From: Winogradskyella eximia
GTDB lineage: Bacteria; Bacteroidota; Bacteroidia; Flavobacteriales; Flavobacteriaceae
Assembly: GCF_003386165.1 (NCBI RefSeq)
Contig: NZ_QRDV01000004.1
Location: 1 to 64,000, forward strand
DNA: 64,000 nt
Reading direction: 5' to 3'
In this document: positions 62,044 through 64,000 of the stretch, one piece after another
Numbering within the stretch: position 1 is the first letter of the stretch
Layout: every line of letters begins with the position of its first letter
Notes under the pieces: model-generated
Database searches by the model: none
The model's input: the letters and a program-made list of their open reading frames with translations, nothing else
What the model was told of the DNA's origin: nothing
Made by a program: the position numbers and the translations under genes

Positions 62044-64000
62044 ATGACCATAATTAAAAATTTCATAATCAAATTTGCTTTAGTCGCAATTGTATTCACT
62101 GCGTTTTCTTGTAAAAAAGAAAACGCAGCTGTTACAGATACTTCAAACGAAACGGCATCATTACAAGAGCATCCTAGTTTAATTTTAACGGCTCAAGGTG
62201 TTAAAGATATTAGAGCACAGTTAGGAAGTATTCCAGTTTTTGATAACACATTAAAAGCGGTTCAAGAAGAAATTGATGCTGAAATCGCATTAGGAATAGA
62301 TACACCAATACCAGTAGATTATTCTGGTGGCTATACACATGTACGCCATAAACGTAACATGGTAGTATTGCAAAAAGCAGGAGTTTTATACCAGATTTTA
62401 GATGATGATAAATACGCGAAATATGTTAAAGACATGTTGATGCAATATGAGGAGATGTATAAAACCTTGCCATTACATCCTAAAACAAGATCGTATGCAA
62501 GAGGTAAATTATTTTGGCAATGTTTAAACGATTCTAATTGGTTGGTATATGTAAGTCAAGCTTATGATTGTGTTTATAATTATTTATCTGAAGACGAACG
62601 CAACAAACTAGAAACAAATTTATTTAAGCCATTTGCGGATCATATTTCAATAGACAGTCCTCAATTTTATCAAAGAGTCCACAATCATAGTACTTGGGGA
62701 AATGCAGCTGTTGGTATGATTGGTTTAGTAATGGATGATCAAGAGTTAATCGATCGTGCTTTGTATGGTATTAAAGATTTAAAATTAGATACTAAAGAAA
62801 AAGATGATGACGGTGGTTTTTTAAATAAAGATGGAAAAGCTGGTTTTCTAGCAAATATAGAAGAACCTTTTTCTCCAGATGGTTATTATAATGAAGGACC
62901 TTACTATCAACGTTACGCCATGTATCCTTTTCTAATTTTTGCAGAAGGACTACATAATGTAAAACCAGAATTAAAAATATTTGAATATAAAGATGGTGTA
63001 TTGCTAAAATCCATAAATGCATTATTAAACTTATCTGATGCAGATGGTGATTTCTTTCCGCTTAACGATGGCCAAAAAGGCATGTCTTATTATAATGATG
63101 CTTTAGTTACTGCAGTAGATATTTCATATCATTTTGGAACGCAAGATCCGGGATTGTTAAGTATTGCTAAAGAGCAAAATAAAGTTTTATTGGATGATTC
63201 TGGTTTGGCAGTTGCACTTGGAATAAAGAATGGAAATGAAAAACCTTTCAATAAAAAATCAATTAATTTATCAGATGGACCAGAAGGAACACAAGGTGGT
63301 GTTGCTATATTAAGAAATAAAGATATAGAACTCGTGTTTAAATATGCAGCTCAAGGCTCTAGTCATGGTCATTATGATAAGTTATCTTATTCATTGTATG
63401 AAAAAGGAGAAGAAATTCTTCAAGATTACGGTTTAGCAAGATTTGTAAACATTGAGCAAAAAGGTGGTGGTAATTACCTAAAGGAAAACAAAACGTGGGC
63501 AAAACAAACGATTGCACATAATACAGTAACACAAAATGAAACGTCTCATTTCAATGCGAAGTATGACATAGGAAGTCAACATCATTCGGTTTTAAATTAT
63601 TTTTCTTCAGAAAATGACAAGGTACAAGTAGCAAGTGCAAGAGAAAATAATGCCTATCCAGGAACAGAGATGTTGCGTACTATGGCAATAATAAAAGATG
63701 AAGATTTTGAAAAGCCGTATATGTTAGATATCATGAAGGTGACTTCAAACAAATCTAATCAATATGATTTTCCATATTATTTCATAGGTCAAGTTGTGCA
63801 AAAAAACTTCGATTACCATACACCTAAAACGTTAAATCCTTTAGGAAACAAAAATGGATATCAACACCTATTTGTTGAAGGAACAGCAAAAGCATCTAGT
63901 GATAATAGTAAATTGTCATGGCTAAATAAAGGGAAGTTTTACACTTTAACATCGGTTACTAATACTAATGATGAGTTGCTATTTACTAGAATTGGAGCAA
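62044..64000 (+). CDS. Polysaccharide lyase family 17 oligoalginate lyase (truncated by window end)
   Basis: A lipoprotein (signal ends FTAFSC, lipid Cys 23), with 652 codons visible and no stop before position 64000. The N-terminal (alpha/alpha) barrel holds VHNHSTWGNAAVG (Asn 214, His 215) and SPDGYYNEGPYYQRYA (Tyr 281-282, 287-288), the catalytic stations of Alg17C-type enzymes. The C-terminal beta-sandwich with SSHGHYDKLSYSLY (heparinase II/III-like) follows, with about 60-100 residues probably missing. PL17 enzymes cut short alginate oligomers into the unsaturated monomer, finishing what PL6 and PL7 begin. Confidence 0.93.
   Translation, partial: MTIIKNFIIKFALVAIVFTAFSCKKENAAVTDTSNETASLQEHPSLILTAQGVKDIRAQLGSIPVFDNTLKAVQEEIDAEIALGIDTPIPVDYSGGYTHVRHKRNMVVLQKAGVLYQILDDDKYAKYVKDMLMQYEEMYKTLPLHPKTRSYARGKLFWQCLNDSNWLVYVSQAYDCVYNYLSEDERNKLETNLFKPFADHISIDSPQFYQRVHNHSTWGNAAVGMIGLVMDDQELIDRALYGIKDLKLDTKEKDDDGGFLNKDGKAGFLANIEEPFSPDGYYNEGPYYQRYAMYPFLIFAEGLHNVKPELKIFEYKDGVLLKSINALLNLSDADGDFFPLNDGQKGMSYYNDALVTAVDISYHFGTQDPGLLSIAKEQNKVLLDDSGLAVALGIKNGNEKPFNKKSINLSDGPEGTQGGVAILRNKDIELVFKYAAQGSSHGHYDKLSYSLYEKGEEILQDYGLARFVNIEQKGGGNYLKENKTWAKQTIAHNTVTQNETSHFNAKYDIGSQHHSVLNYFSSENDKVQVASARENNAYPGTEMLRTMAIIKDEDFEKPYMLDIMKVTSNKSNQYDFPYYFIGQVVQKNFDYHTPKTLNPLGNKNGYQHLFVEGTAKASSDNSKLSWLNKGKFYTLTSVTNTNDELLFTRIGA

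Overview
The window looks like chromosome of a marine flavobacterium (phylum Bacteroidota). The DNA is AT-rich. Promoters follow the Bacteroidota pattern, a -33 TTTG and a -7 TAnnTTTG. There are SusC/SusD pairs, many lipoproteins, and alginate-degrading enzymes typical of algae-associated Flavobacteriia. I saw no rRNA, tRNA, CRISPR, insertion sequence or prophage. Genus cannot be fixed from what I can see.

Layout. (1) 0-1.7 kb: trpE on the minus strand, preceded by a classical attenuator whose 18-residue leader peptide has three consecutive Trp codons, and followed by 13 perfect copies of a 7-bp repeat. (2) 1.8-8.0 kb: a MarR-YceI unit diverging from a thiol/redox cluster (two thioredoxin-fold proteins, two rhodaneses, a DsbD with a duplicated N-terminal domain), then a SlyD-like FKBP. 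(3) 8.1-14.5 kb: a sulfatase and a DeoR-type regulator diverging from glpD-glpK-glpF, with paired TTTC-type operator boxes on both promoters. (4) 14.6-26.6 kb: a polysaccharide-utilisation-type locus with a propeller sensor-regulator, SusC, SusD, a glycerophosphodiesterase-like lipoprotein, an endonuclease/exonuclease/phosphatase-fold lipoprotein and a GH3 glycosidase. Together with (3) it suggests uptake of a glycerol- or glycerophosphate-containing substrate.

(5) 26.6-51.9 kb is the most unusual part: a stress island controlled as a unit. It holds seven tandem-domain UspA proteins, an RNA-processing beta-CASP metallo-hydrolase with an ATP-cone/nuclease fusion, a small protein resembling an eRF1 domain, a PAS histidine kinase with a receiver-CRP fusion response regulator, an ABC exporter, DnaJ/CbpA with CbpM, MscS, a P1B-4 metal ATPase, an FMN-barrel protein, a 22-residue membrane microprotein and an Mla-type lipid transporter. 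I find 14 copies of a palindrome cTGAY-N4-RTCA-tttt on promoter regions of this island. Thirteen stand exactly 23 nt, and one 22 nt, upstream of a TAnnTTTR -7 element, which is a class-II CRP/FNR geometry. The receiver-CRP fusion protein is the obvious candidate activator. One copy drives no protein gene but heads a predicted ~200-nt structured RNA (35571-35773, minus strand).

(6) 52.0-64.0 kb: an alginate locus with two PL7 lyases, two PL6 lyases, a PL17 oligoalginate lyase (cut by the window end), a gluconokinase/6-phosphogluconate dehydrogenase fusion and an Nramp-fold transporter that has lost the family's metal-binding motifs. Its two transcription units start with the same double TGGTwAACCA operator at the same distance from the start codon.
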